Counted from the first letter of the stretch, positions 49,494 to 59,905 are shown. The stretch is DNA of 64,000 nt from Lingula anatina (GCF_001039355.2 NW_019775766.1:64001-128000), one strand, 5' to 3'. The notes: generated from the letters alone by a model not told the origin. Numbers and translations: made by a program.

Positions 49494-50948
49494 TCATTTT
49501 CTGGGTAGAAACGCTGAGCGTGATGGCGCTCTGAAGGGTGATCTTGCTGATCTGCTGTCTCTACCGCCACAAGGGCCAGGAAGGGCAGGTGAAAGAGTAC
49601 AGAACTTTGACATTCTTTCATCAATTTTCTTTTTGGCTTTGTTGATTTCAAAGGCCTTGCTATGGGCTTGATTTTGTTCTACCAGTAATTTCAACTCTCT
49701 TTGGATACGAACTTTAGACAAAGGGATATCTTGAGCCAAATCTCCCTTCCTACCGATGAGTCCCAAGGGCACTTCAATTTTTAACTCTCTCTCCCAGCGT
49801 TTCTTTGAAGCAAGAGCGTCGTCAAGGCGCCCCTTTCCGCTATCGATATAGTTATTGCGTAGGGTGTATTGGGCTTCTTTCAAATAACGAGCGCGTTCTT
49901 TCTCAATCTGCTCCGTAGAAATCCTCCGAGTCTGCTCCTCCGCTTTGTTTACTGGGGCAGTTTGCTGGGTGTCTTTTCGCTGCCCAAAAGAGGAAAAGGC
50001 AAATAATGCTATTGAATAAGGAAGAAGGGGACTTTTCTCCTCCTCGTTTTCTTTTGCTTCTTTGACATTATTCTTCGTTTCCTTTTTATCATCTGCCTTA
50101 GCAGCTTCAAGCTGCTGTCTTTTCACTTCCTCTTCCTGTTCTAGTCGCTTCCTCTCATCTTCTTCACGTTTCATTTTTGCCTTCATTTCTTGCTTGGCTT
50201 CTTTTTCTTTCTGGTAGATCTTTTTCCAGTTTATCACCGGTACAGTGTGCTCCGAGGAATCAAGACAGGCCTCGTCCAGGCACGTCAACTCAAGGTCGTC
50301 CTCAGGAATAATGAGCGGGCTTGAGGATCGGCTGGCATCCGGCAAATCCGGCGGATCACTGTTTGTATCACCAATCTCAGTGGAATTGTCCTGGCTGTGT
50401 TTTAAATTAGACATTAAGAATTTAGCGGTACTAAAAACACTCGGTAAGCGAACAGTAGGTGAATAACCCTGTTGTTTGTCTGGAGGTCCGAAAGCCTTTT
50501 CGTCTGTGACCGTATTGGAACTAGAATCGGGTCTTCTGGTAGCGTCTAAACTGAAACTAACAGCAACTTCTTTTGTAGTCAAATCCGGTGGCGGGAGCAC
50601 CGTCGTTTTCGACTTTACATCAGTGTCATGATCAGTGAATACGTCTGACTTTTCACTGGAATTAATGTCCGATGACTTTTGATTCTTTTCTTCTGATTTC
50701 CCTCGTCCGATTTTCCGTCGCGGAGATGAGGGCGGTCTGGCCAGAGGACAGTGTCCCGAGGTCATTTGTATGGGTTTGAAGGTCATCTTGACGGACTCTA
50801 TCTGATCTTTAGATCTGGCCAACATAAGCACCTTTCTACGAGCCATGTCATCCAGAAATTTCTGCAACCTGTGATCTTCTGCTATGTTGCGTTTCTGGAC
50901 ATAGATATCGTTTTTGGATTGAGTGTTCAACCTCCTTGTAAGCGGCAT
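49494..50948 (-). CDS. array gene D: uncharacterised 484-residue protein with charged helix
   Basis: A single-exon frame. The ATG at 50948 is preceded two codons earlier by an in-frame TAA. The N-terminus MPLTRRLN precedes a basic helix (HRLQKFLDDMARRKVLML, 26-43). Residues 70-240 are Ser/Pro/Asp-rich and probably disordered. Residues 241-306 are an almost uninterrupted Lys/Glu/Arg helix (KEKEAKQEMKAKMKREEDER and on), of the kind seen in coiled coils or single alpha-helices. Residues 350-450 are a second charged helical block ending NKAKKKIDERMSKF (436-449). The tail is Arg/Ser-rich (RSPFRAPSRSAFLPRK). No signal peptide or catalytic motif is seen. A 42-codon open frame (51199-51071) sits just upstream on the same strand. 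Neighbours and composition place it in the five-gene series. Sequence likeness to the others is weaker than between A and E. Confidence 0.85.
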   Translation of the reverse strand: MPLTRRLNTQSKNDIYVQKRNIAEDHRLQKFLDDMARRKVLMLARSKDQIESVKMTFKPIQMTSGHCPLARPPSSPRRKIGRGKSEEKNQKSSDINSSEKSDVFTDHDTDVKSKTTVLPPPDLTTKEVAVSFSLDATRRPDSSSNTVTDEKAFGPPDKQQGYSPTVRLPSVFSTAKFLMSNLKHSQDNSTEIGDTNSDPPDLPDASRSSSPLIIPEDDLELTCLDEACLDSSEHTVPVINWKKIYQKEKEAKQEMKAKMKREEDERKRLEQEEEVKRQQLEAAKADDKKETKNNVKEAKENEEEKSPLLPYSIALFAFSSFGQRKDTQQTAPVNKAEEQTRRISTEQIEKERARYLKEAQYTLRNNYIDSGKGRLDDALASKKRWERELKIEVPLGLIGRKGDLAQDIPLSKVRIQRELKLLVEQNQAHSKAFEINKAKKKIDERMSKFCTLSPALPGPCGGRDSRSARSPFRAPSRSAFLPRK

Positions 50949-52299
50949 TTCTTAACAGTATTTTCTCCTCTCCAAAATTTAGTATACTTGAGCCATTACT
51001 TCTTATCCAAAATAACCTGCCAGTCTAAACTTGAAAACTGCGCCCCTTCAACTTCCTCTCCACACAGCGTTTAATGTGCTGCTGCCATCTTTGAACCGTA
51101 GAAAACTGCTTTAACGAACATGATGACACTTGACCAAAAAGAGCTCTCCAGTTCACGGACATATTCCTGGCTATTTCTCTCCATGCCTCTGTTTGCCATC
51201 AGATCTATGTCCTCTGTTGAACACAGGAGGCAATGACCGAAATTCAGTGCTAACACAACGTAACCATGAACGGGGGTCATTGATTTACTTCATCAAAATA
51301 TCGTTCAGGGGACGGATATACAGACAAAAGAGATAAGTTGGTAACATTCCTTAAAAACACTCAAAAATACCGAAAGAAAATGTTCTTTTTGCACAATATT
51401 CATGTTAATCTTTAAACTTCAAGAATTCTCTCCTATATTTATGGTGAAGATTTTTTAAGTATTAAAGCAAAGTCGAAATGCAGCGCTCCCCTTAAATTCT
51501 AGTCGGACCAAAAGGTTGTTGATCGGTTTATTGACCGTCTTTTGTTAACAGGTATGGGAATTCAGAAATTAGTTATTGAACACAAACAAACAGGGTTGTG
51601 AAGTCACGCAGTGTATAAATGAAATGTTAACAAGTCCAACTTATCTTTGCTGCATGGAAACATACATGAAAAAAGCTCTATTGTATATCGGCATAAAAAC
51701 AAAAATGAAATGCTAAGGTGTTATATCTATTTGATACTATTTGGAATAAATAAAAATCCTTTTCGTGGAGGTTGGAAATTGAGACTGCATGCACGGAAAA
51801 GGTCGTATATGGTAATCATAACAAAATTTCTTTAAAAAAACGGAGCTATTTATTTATTTAACAATGATCTGATAGATATTTCTTGGTTTAACAGGTACAT
51901 CATTAACTACTCATAAAATATGCAGCACCAAGCTAAATCTCATTAATGTAACACAACACTAGTTATCATTAACTGATATGTTAAACGTAACGATTTGGTG
52001 TATGACGTAGCCATAGAAATGCCTATGATCGACAAACAGCGCACGAACCCACCCCAGACTAAACCGCCATCTCTGCCGATATCAATACCGCTTCTTTGTG
52101 GGCAATAATAACATTATAACATCACTAAACATATAAAGAATCTGGGAACCTGGATTGGATTACATATCAATACCTTTATATATATTTGAAATCTCCCTGC
52201 CTTATTGAATGCGAAGTCTGCACAAATATTTGCCGTTATGTTTTAATTGACCGTAAGATGTAAATGGAAATGCGTCATACCCCGGTACATATGTATATA
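50949..52299. other. intergenic between array genes D and E
   Basis: Holds the leader of gene D, an exon-like 42-codon frame at 51199-51071 (-) treated as a finding, and AT-rich sequence. TATTTATTTATTTA at about 51848-51861 gives AATAAA words on the minus strand that could end the gene E transcript. Confidence 0.45.
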
Positions 52300-53973
52300 C
52301 TATGAGCTAGCATTTGATGCTTGTAAGGCAGCAACCTTGTTCAAACTATTATCATCTGTCTTTTTCTCCGAGGTAGATGACGGGGCAATATCATCTTTAT
52401 TCTTATTTCCTCCACCAAAAGCATTGCTCAGACGGAACATTTCCATGATCATGGACACGCGCGACTGTAATCTACGCGACTGTTCCTTTTTAGCGATCTG
52501 TTTCACGTCCATTGTGTTTTCCGTCACCATTTGCTCCAGTTCACGTTTTCTTGCCGATTTTGATAGAGCCATGGGTTTAGTTTTCTTCTCAGCGCTTTCA
52601 TTTGTACCGCAGTCCTTCATAAGTTTTGTTATGCGCCTCTGAAGACGAAAACCGCCTCCATTTTTCGTTGCGTCATTGTCTTCGTTTTCATCTGGCGTCT
52701 TCTCGTTTGTTAACACAGTCGTGTTTTGTGCAGAAGGCGTTTTAACATTCTGTCCTGACGTTTGCGCAGACTCCGTGGCTGAACCGCCCGACGTCGGCGT
52801 AGTTTGCGAAAATGCACTAAATGCTAAATGCTGAGCAAATTTTCTGGCAAAATAGTTCTGTAACACAGCGTTCCCTTCAGGTTTCGGGGAAGTAAACCAC
52901 GAAAGTCCAGATTCTTTCCTCTGTATTTCAATCCAAAGTTTTTCCTCGCGCTCCGCACTCTTCTTGGCGAAACGTTTAGAAACCCCGTTGTAGTGGGCAC
53001 GCACGTTGGCCAAGCGAACCTTGGGGTCGTCTGACATAATTGGAGTGTTTGTGCTGTTTTCTGAAACCTGCGGTTCACCACCCACCGTCCATTCCTTGCA
53101 AAATGTATTTTTGGCTATCCCCCATAACGATTTACCCGTCCTATGTTGCACGTCGGTTTGAGACGTCGGCGGAGCGGACTTGGGCCGTCTTGGTGACCGT
53201 GACCACGCCGACTGGGGACGAAATTCACCCGATGGCAAAAATGCGCTAAGGGGTCTGCGGAACGTCCTTTTAACTTTCACGGGTTTCGTCAACACAGCTG
53301 TGTAATTTTGTATTACATTTTTCTCCCATTCCGATATGGAGAATTTGTCTCTGTGCGTTTCTTCTTTAGAGCACACATTGTTAGCTGAAGGTGGGCGATC
53401 ACGAGGCGAGGAAGACAGTTGTACATTTGGGCGAATCGCGTGAAAAACGTCGGTGCAACTGAGACTTTTGCGTCGATTTAAATAAGTATTGCGTACAGTC
53501 ACTGGCTCTGAATTTATCACTGACGGGGCACGGTTGTCTTCATCATCCTCGTCGTTTTCTTCTTCTTCATCTATCGTATCTTTTGTTGCCTCGGATTTGT
53601 CATTCACTATGCTTTCTGTGGCAACGCTGGTGCTCTGTAGAAACTTACTCAACTCTTTTTCTTTAGTGTGCCATTTGTGCAAGCGACGCGCGCTGATCCG
53701 CGGTCCGAAACGAAAGTAATCCGACTTCGTGTGTGTCTTATCCTGGGCGCTATCTGGCGGGAGGCCCTCAGCGCTTCTTCCGGTCGTCTGCTTCATGGCG
53801 TTAATCCCGGACTCGATCTGTTTCATGTCTTTGGTCAGTTCCAGGGAGCTGTTGGTGGTGGATTTTTCCAGGACCTTCACTCGTTGCTCTAAGCGCACGT
53901 TTTCCATTCGGTTTCGACGGTTTACAACCATCAGCCGGTCCGGTTTTCTCCGCATCTCCACCTTGGGCGGCAT
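52300..53973 (-). CDS. array gene E: uncharacterised basic 557-residue protein
   Basis: A single coding exon. The ATG at 53973 (GTCCGCCATGC) follows an in-frame TAA 21 bases upstream, so it is the first Met. The start is MPPKVEMRRKPDRLM, followed by a probable coiled coil (about 20-60). An acidic run DEEEENDEDDED covers about 135-146. Three RPxSA motifs cluster at 240-267 (RPLSA, RPQSA, RPKSAPP). A segment KLWIEIQRKESGLSWF precedes the Ser/Thr/Asn-rich part. The C-terminal block is ALSKSARKRELEQMV (469-483), then RRLQSRVSMIMEMFRL. SKSARKR, and the EQ after it, match gene A. No membrane segment, signal peptide or enzyme motif is seen. RPxSA-type motifs are frequent in ciliary and microtubule-associated proteins, hence a tentative cytoskeletal guess. 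It is the first gene of the array in the direction of transcription. Confidence 0.85.
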   Translation of the reverse strand: MPPKVEMRRKPDRLMVVNRRNRMENVRLEQRVKVLEKSTTNSSLELTKDMKQIESGINAMKQTTGRSAEGLPPDSAQDKTHTKSDYFRFGPRISARRLHKWHTKEKELSKFLQSTSVATESIVNDKSEATKDTIDEEEENDEDDEDNRAPSVINSEPVTVRNTYLNRRKSLSCTDVFHAIRPNVQLSSSPRDRPPSANNVCSKEETHRDKFSISEWEKNVIQNYTAVLTKPVKVKRTFRRPLSAFLPSGEFRPQSAWSRSPRRPKSAPPTSQTDVQHRTGKSLWGIAKNTFCKEWTVGGEPQVSENSTNTPIMSDDPKVRLANVRAHYNGVSKRFAKKSAEREEKLWIEIQRKESGLSWFTSPKPEGNAVLQNYFARKFAQHLAFSAFSQTTPTSGGSATESAQTSGQNVKTPSAQNTTVLTNEKTPDENEDNDATKNGGGFRLQRRITKLMKDCGTNESAEKKTKPMALSKSARKRELEQMVTENTMDVKQIAKKEQSRRLQSRVSMIMEMFRLSNAFGGGNKNKDDIAPSSTSEKKTDDNSLNKVAALQASNASS

Positions 53974-54061
53974 GGCGGACACCGCAAGAAATTAACTGTG
54001 TGCCTTTTTCGTCAGGCTCTGCAGGTGCTTGTTGCGGCCATCGACGGATTGGACGCTGCAG
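53974..54061 (-). other. 5' leader exon part of array gene E
   Basis: A clear acceptor (TTTTATTTCTAG) ends at 54062, so the exon holding gene E probably starts at 54061 with 88 bases of leader. The leader contains a 9-codon upstream open frame, ATG at 54041 to TGA at 54012. It is also open in the gene E frame until the TAA 21 bases before the start codon. Confidence 0.55.
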
Positions 54062-54805
54062 CTAGAAATAAAATCAAAAGAGAAAGAGAATACTTAAACG
54101 CCTTGCAATCGTAATGAAATGAGAACACATTAACTCCGGCGAATTATTGCACTCACAGAAAACTTAACAGTGATTTTTAATACACCACCGCCCCCCCCCC
54201 ACCCCCCGACAAAAACTATTACCTGTGAAAATTTCGTAACTAGATTTATACCAGTTATTAAAAAGATACACGCAAAAATGGCTGCAGATATAATTTAAAT
54301 AATCGCATCAGACAACAACAGAAAAATAAATGTGAACACGTTTAGACAACAAAAAACATATACAAACAAGGACGTCCCGGTGCAAAAATTACAGCAAGTT
54401 AATTTCTTTTCCAATTAAATATCAGTGATCCAAGACTTCTGCCCACAGATTCAGTATAAATGTACTACATTTACAGTGGTCCTGTGGCACATTACACTGC
54501 GCTGATCCATAACGTGAGAATTACAGTTTCAATGGTGTGTTTATTAGAGGTACGACCCGGGGAAATACACAGGCAAAACTTACAATTCGAGACCTACTTG
54601 GTTGATGTATTTTCGATCTACGACATAAAATATATATACTTGGCATCTGCTTCTGAAACAATTTTGTTCCTTGTTTTTATCTTTTTTCTTTATCTAGACT
54701 TTTTTACTCATGTCGCCGAAATGCCTAACTTACTACTCCGTATCACACACAAATAATTCCCGGAATTTAGTTCCTTATTGTCGGGTTTATTTTTTTTTTC
54801 TTTCT

Positions 54806-54806
<1 letters not shown>

Positions 54807-54873
<67 letters not shown>
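54807..54873. repeat. poly(T) run of 67 bases
   Basis: An uninterrupted homopolymer, preceded by shorter T runs from about 54789. Its true length is uncertain because sequencers misread such runs. Confidence 0.95.
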
Positions 54874-54874
<1 letters not shown>

Positions 54875-57545
54875 TTATTATCATTTTTTGTCATATATAA
54901 AATGTTTTAAAAGTTTATCTTGTTTTTAAAGCGATATACTGTAGACAGACAGAATGTAAGTATTTTTCCTAAAAGTAAGCATGCCTCAGTCCTTCTAGTT
55001 ATCACAACAGTCCGTTAACATATCTCCTTATTCTGATCCGCCATCACGGTGTGTGTCCTAGCAGTGATCATTTTCATCAAGCAACATGCAAAATTTGCAG
55101 ACATTTAACTTATCATGATAATGAATTATCTACACCAACAGATAGTAGCCACTGCCACTATCTATTCTCAACTAACATGGCGAATGGTATATAAATATCT
55201 TTCACTAGCCGACTACAATCTAGCCCAAGTTGTCTGAAATTGTGTTTTTACTATGAGAATGCCATCAAGAAACAAATAGCTTCTTACCTAGTCTGCTAAC
55301 AGGTCTCTTTATGGTGCTCGGCTCTGGTTTGTTGTCCGGAAAGGTACTGGTGAGCTCAGTGTTTCCTCTAACTAACTCCATGTATTTTGGTGGGGCGTGA
55401 CTGTTACCAGATAAAAGACATCCAGTGTTCACTTTTCATTTCACTTTGTTGGAACTTACTCCCGTCCACTTTAACCTCCAGAACGGTTCGTGGCATCACA
55501 TCTGTAAAGAGTGAAACATTATCCTCAAAATTAAATATCTCGTAGGTTTTAACGTGTCAACTCGAAGTTAGGTACCCGGTTACCTGGCGCACTGACTAGG
55601 TTAGAGACTTCTCTGCTAAGTCAATCTGTGTAGTTGACTCCGTGTCCACAACAATGTAAATGTTTCATTACGTCGATATGGCTTCTAAATTAGAGTTTGT
55701 TGCGATGCACTGACGACAGCAGCAGTTGCTGTATAAGAAAGCCTCCCCAACCTTCCCCCGGGGAGTATTTGTTCAGCTCACTCTATTGATACTGAACCTC
55801 ACGTCGTGTTTGCTGACAAGTAATGGCTGAAATCATGTCGATTTACAGAACAGTATTCTACTCCGTCCTAATGCTATTGTATTAACGGTCAATTGTTGTC
55901 AGAACGCGCTGAAATGTTATCCTCTTCTCGCTTAATTGTATGGCATTTTTTATATTTAATCGAGCTGTATCCCACCTTTTATCTTCCAATAGAATGGTCT
56001 AAATAAAAACCGGACTCTTACTAATGGAAGTTTCCAATATTACATTCCGTCTCAAATAAACGCATCGAACGCATAAAGAATGATATTGTATAACAATAAT
56101 GAAATCGGTCGTAAATTGAGAATTGAGGAGTTGACATTGACTCTTGAAAACTGAATTAAGCACGATATCTTTATTACTTATACATCAGTCTTCCGCCCAG
56201 TTTTCATCAATACGCCTCCTGTGTGTATTTAAACTAGGTCTACATTAAACCGGAAATCGGCCCAAACTGCGTCATTGATCCACCCCACTGTCTCATTGTA
56301 ATCTTCTCATCTGATGACTCCAGTGAACTTAATACCGGTCAAAGAGGTCCTGTCTGAACGTAGCTAATAGCAACGGACTTCACCGGCATTCAACTCAGTT
56401 TTAATGGAATTCGCAGCGGTATCATTTCCTCGAGCGACGTTGTATTATTAATTCAAGCCGTGGAGACAAGGGATGTCTTTTCTATTCTATCGCTAGTTGA
56501 TTGCAATTTAACTTTATTCCAGGGTGGGAGTAATCGATCTCTCCTGCATTTTCTGTGGCGAGTTCACGAGTTTATCGCGCTAATTGGTAGCACGCTCTGT
56601 TATTTTTGCTTGGAGTTTCATTAACAATGTTGTCCCAGCTGCCTTTCAGATGCTGGACGTTTTCACAATGCTATTTTCTTTCTAAGGGCATTGGATTTCT
56701 AGGATTTTATTTTAACCCTTAACACCTTCCCTCTTACGGGTTTTATCCCATATCATTGATTTCAAAAGAAATCGACCAAAACACTAAGGGTGCTTAACAA
56801 TGATTATACTATTATACCAAGAGAAAAGAAATTTCGATAGAATTTTATTCAAATGGACGCCTTGTTTTTTGAGTGAAACTTAGACATAAGTACTAAACAA
56901 GAACCATATCACCTCTTACCTTCATATCAACCTCTCTTCCTCCTTTCCACAACGCTCTCCACAGGGCATCTTCTAACGGGAAAAATATCCTAATATATTG
57001 GTAATAGCAGGGAATTAAATTCAATTAATGTAGATCGTTAAGGTAATCAGACTGATTAGCAGCACTTTTACTACTCCCCAATATCAATAAGGATAGGGGA
57101 GATGTGATATAACCCCAAGTCTTTCCCTTTGGGGAAGGTGTTCATGTCGTGAAAGCATGTTTGACGTGTTTGTTTGTGTATCCCTAATTGGTGCGAGCTG
57201 CTACACCCGGGGTAATGGACTGGAAATTATGAATATAAAAATATGATCGATATACGACCTTAGAAACATTGGAAGAAACCACGGCCCAGTTCTATAGATA
57301 TTTAGGTGTGTGGTACCTTTTGGGACATACAGTTAAAACATATTAAAAGGTCTACTGATGTATGGAGGCTGAGCGGTATTCTTGCACCTGTCAGTCCAAC
57401 TGAATTGTGTATCAGTTCACGTACTTGATTACCTTTCATCTCTGAATAATCAGAACTAATGTCGTTATCACTTGGTATTTACCTGCCTGTCCAGGTACGT
57501 GTTACGATGATTAATTCTGAACATTTACACTATAGGCACTTACAC

Positions 57546-57712
57546 AGGGGCGGATTTAGGGGGTCTTCTGGGTCTTCCGGAAGACGGTCAGATTTTCAAG
57601 TTTACATTGACGGGTATCTAATTATTTCTGTCGGAAGACGGTCAGAAAAAGGAGGATGGATCAACAAAGATAATTTGGAAGACTGTCAGAAAATAACTCT
57701 GGATCCGCCCCT
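57546..57712. mobile_element. hAT-like MITE, family 5, copy 1
   Basis: Terminal inverted repeats AGGGGCGGAT...ATCCGCCCCT bound about 167 bp. The flanks are ACTTACAC (57538-57545) and GCTTACAC (57713-57720), an 8-bp target duplication with one mismatch. The 8-bp duplication and AGGGGCGG ends fit the hAT superfamily. It has no transposase. Internally GGAAGACGGTCAG occurs twice. The 125-codon plus-strand frame 57459-57836 runs through it and is not a gene. Confidence 0.85.
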
Positions 57713-58425
57713 GCTTACACGTGTTAAGTTTCTCTTTAATAAACTCAATTTGGTAAACGACGTCAAGAGTAATGTCTCGGAGTGCAAAAAAATAATGAAA
57801 AAGAAAAGAAAAATAGCGACAAGGCCCCAAAAATAAAGGACAAAACGTCATTGTTGCCTGCGTAAATGGCGGGAATCCTTTTTTTAGATCACAGAAAAAA
57901 AATCACGCAATTAATGAAAACATCTGAGTCTATTTCAATCGAAATTCAATAATTCCTTGTGATGAATGCTTGAAAAAATATTATTTTGTGAAACACTTTT
58001 AATAAAAGTAATTGATATCATGATAACCTTGAAAGACGAGATGGGAAGAAGTTAAAATAGCAAAACGATAAAAGTAGAAGAATGAACAAAAAATAAAAGA
58101 CAGCATGCGTTTCCAGTGACATCAGATTAATTACCATAATGCGATATGTGGCACACGGGTTTCTATTTTAACCGCAATACATACAAATGTTATCAATAAA
58201 AACTCTGTATTACATGTATCTTTTTTCTTAATAAAAGTGGCGTGTTTGATGGACGTACATCAAATCACGATTTAATAAAATAACATGATATACCACAGAA
58301 ACACCTATCTTATTATCTGTTCTCGGTGTTACTTTTCATGTTTCTATAAGTTCTTGGTTCATAGAAAAACATAATACCGAGTTTATAAACGTAAGTATAT
58401 ATAATATAAATATAAGGTAAACTAG

Positions 58426-58439
58426 ATTGCTATAGCAAC
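58426..58439. promoter_or_regulatory. X-box-like palindrome
   Basis: ATTGCTATAGCAAC (reverse complement GTTGCTATAGCAAT) closely matches the RFX-factor X-box form, two inverted half sites with a 2-bp spacer. RFX factors drive ciliary genes in animals. The nearest downstream minus-strand gene is array gene E, about 4.4 kb away, so any link is speculative. Confidence 0.3.
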
Positions 58440-58815
58440 GTTAATAAAACTGTCTGCATTATTGATGAGCATTGATTTTTAAAAATAGTTTTTATCATAA
58501 TACATAATAAGGTTGAAATAGACCAACATTTACCTGTTTGTCGTCAAGGGCCAGCTCACAGACTATACTAATTATGATGTTTAGCTCCACATCTTACAGC
58601 AATTCTTTGGACAGTTCTAGCAAATATTGACCGGCGACAGCGAGAGCAATCATAGGTAATGGGTCGTCAACAGAAAATTACCAACTGGTTCTCTTTTTTA
58701 ATTGGTACACACATAATTAAAAGGATATACTAAAAGATCACTTACAGCTTTTGTTTGTCAAAGGCATGCGAAAAACTTCACATTTTCCCTGTCCAAATAT
58801 TTGACGGGAGCGTGT

Positions 58816-59061
58816 ATGAATTTGAGAAAATTAAGTCTTCATTTGTTATTGCCACTGGTGCTTAGTTATTCAAAGGTCGCTTCCGGACCACGAGGACAAC
58901 AAACATACAAGAGCTCCCCGAAGAAACAGTATTTTGCCAGGACAAATGATGTTAAGCATTACTGCCAAACCCAGAATAAAACTCTCGTTTCCTGTATTAT
59001 GTGTTTTGCCGAAATGATGTTTACTTTTCTTCATCTATTCAATACAAAAATCAGGCGTTGA
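58816..59061 (+). CDS. doubtful small secreted-type ORF, 81 residues
   Basis: The ATG at 58816 opens MNLRKLSLHLLLPLVLSYSK, with a basic start and a Leu-rich core like a signal peptide. A Lys/Arg/Gln-rich remainder follows, with three Cys and one N-glycosylation motif (NKT). There is no homology I recognise, no clear splice partner and no paired poly(A) signal. AT-rich intergenic DNA yields such frames by chance, so I list it only as a candidate. Confidence 0.15.
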   Translation: MNLRKLSLHLLLPLVLSYSKVASGPRGQQTYKSSPKKQYFARTNDVKHYCQTQNKTLVSCIMCFAEMMFTFLHLFNTKIRR

Positions 59062-59899
59062 TGCATTTCTGTTCCAAATTTCGGTAAATTTACTGCGTCA
59101 AACCTTTCATATGACCACTCGTTGCTTACATAATTCTTTTCGCTCAGGCAAAAGTAATTGAAAAGTTATTCAAACTTCTTATCACTACTGACTTAAAGGT
59201 TGAAAGGTGACGGCAAATTAATTTTTTTCGGCAGTATTGTGTGAGAAAGCAAACATAGAAAACCTTCATTTTTTACTGGCTACACATTCCAAGTGCAACT
59301 ATTTCAATTATATAAATGTGCTATCAAATAGAACCCTGGACGACCCCCTTCTCCCAAAACAAAATAAATAAAAAATCTACATATCCAGTGTATTTTAACG
59401 TTACATATTTTGGGGTATTTAAACTATTAGGTTCAACTTTTAACAAATAAACTACAGTGATTAGAAACATGTGTGAAATTGAAAGTCGTCTGAATTTTAC
59501 TGACCTAAGGTTTGAAATATCATTCATATACTTCTATAGCTAAAAGCCCTTTGTAAAGTATGCACACTCTTTAGATTGGAAAAGTTGCGGCAGTTGTCCC
59601 TATAAATTGTGGTATTTGCGTCAGGACCAAGATTGGACATTTCGCTGTCATCGCAAACACAATCCATGGGTAAGAAACTTAGAATTTGTTAAAATAATAT
59701 TCCACAAGCAACAAGATTCGATGTTACCGTAAATGAAGGCATTTGTGCAAACCATTTGATACTTAACAGCCATCTTAAAAATTTCCAAAATCCTTTATCC
59801 TGGCAACTTTATCGAGAACATTTTCATTCATTCTCATGTTTACTTTTGACTGAATAAAAAAAAAAACACTCCTGAAACTTCCTCGTAATTTATGAACAG
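59062..59899. other. intergenic between array upstream region and IBA57
   Basis: No gene seen. Short frames lack support. Confidence 0.5.
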
Positions 59900-59905
59900 T
59901 TTATT
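59900..59905 (-). other. candidate poly(A) signal for IBA57
   Basis: TTTATT on plus reads AATAAA on minus, 60 bp past the IBA57 stop codon, a usual spacing for a short 3' untranslated region. Confidence 0.6.

Larger units (their letters stand above)
54062..58815. other. upstream of array gene E, no full gene seen
   Basis: Contains two exon-like pieces with start codons and good splice donors (55501-55460 and 55381-55288, minus strand; see findings), a long T run, a hAT-like short element and an X-box-like palindrome. No complete coding sequence can be supported. Confidence 0.45.

Noticed and set aside
52300-53982. Start of array gene E at the GTG at 53982
   Set aside because: A GTG start is not expected in an animal nuclear gene. 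The ATG nine bases further in has good context and follows an in-frame stop.
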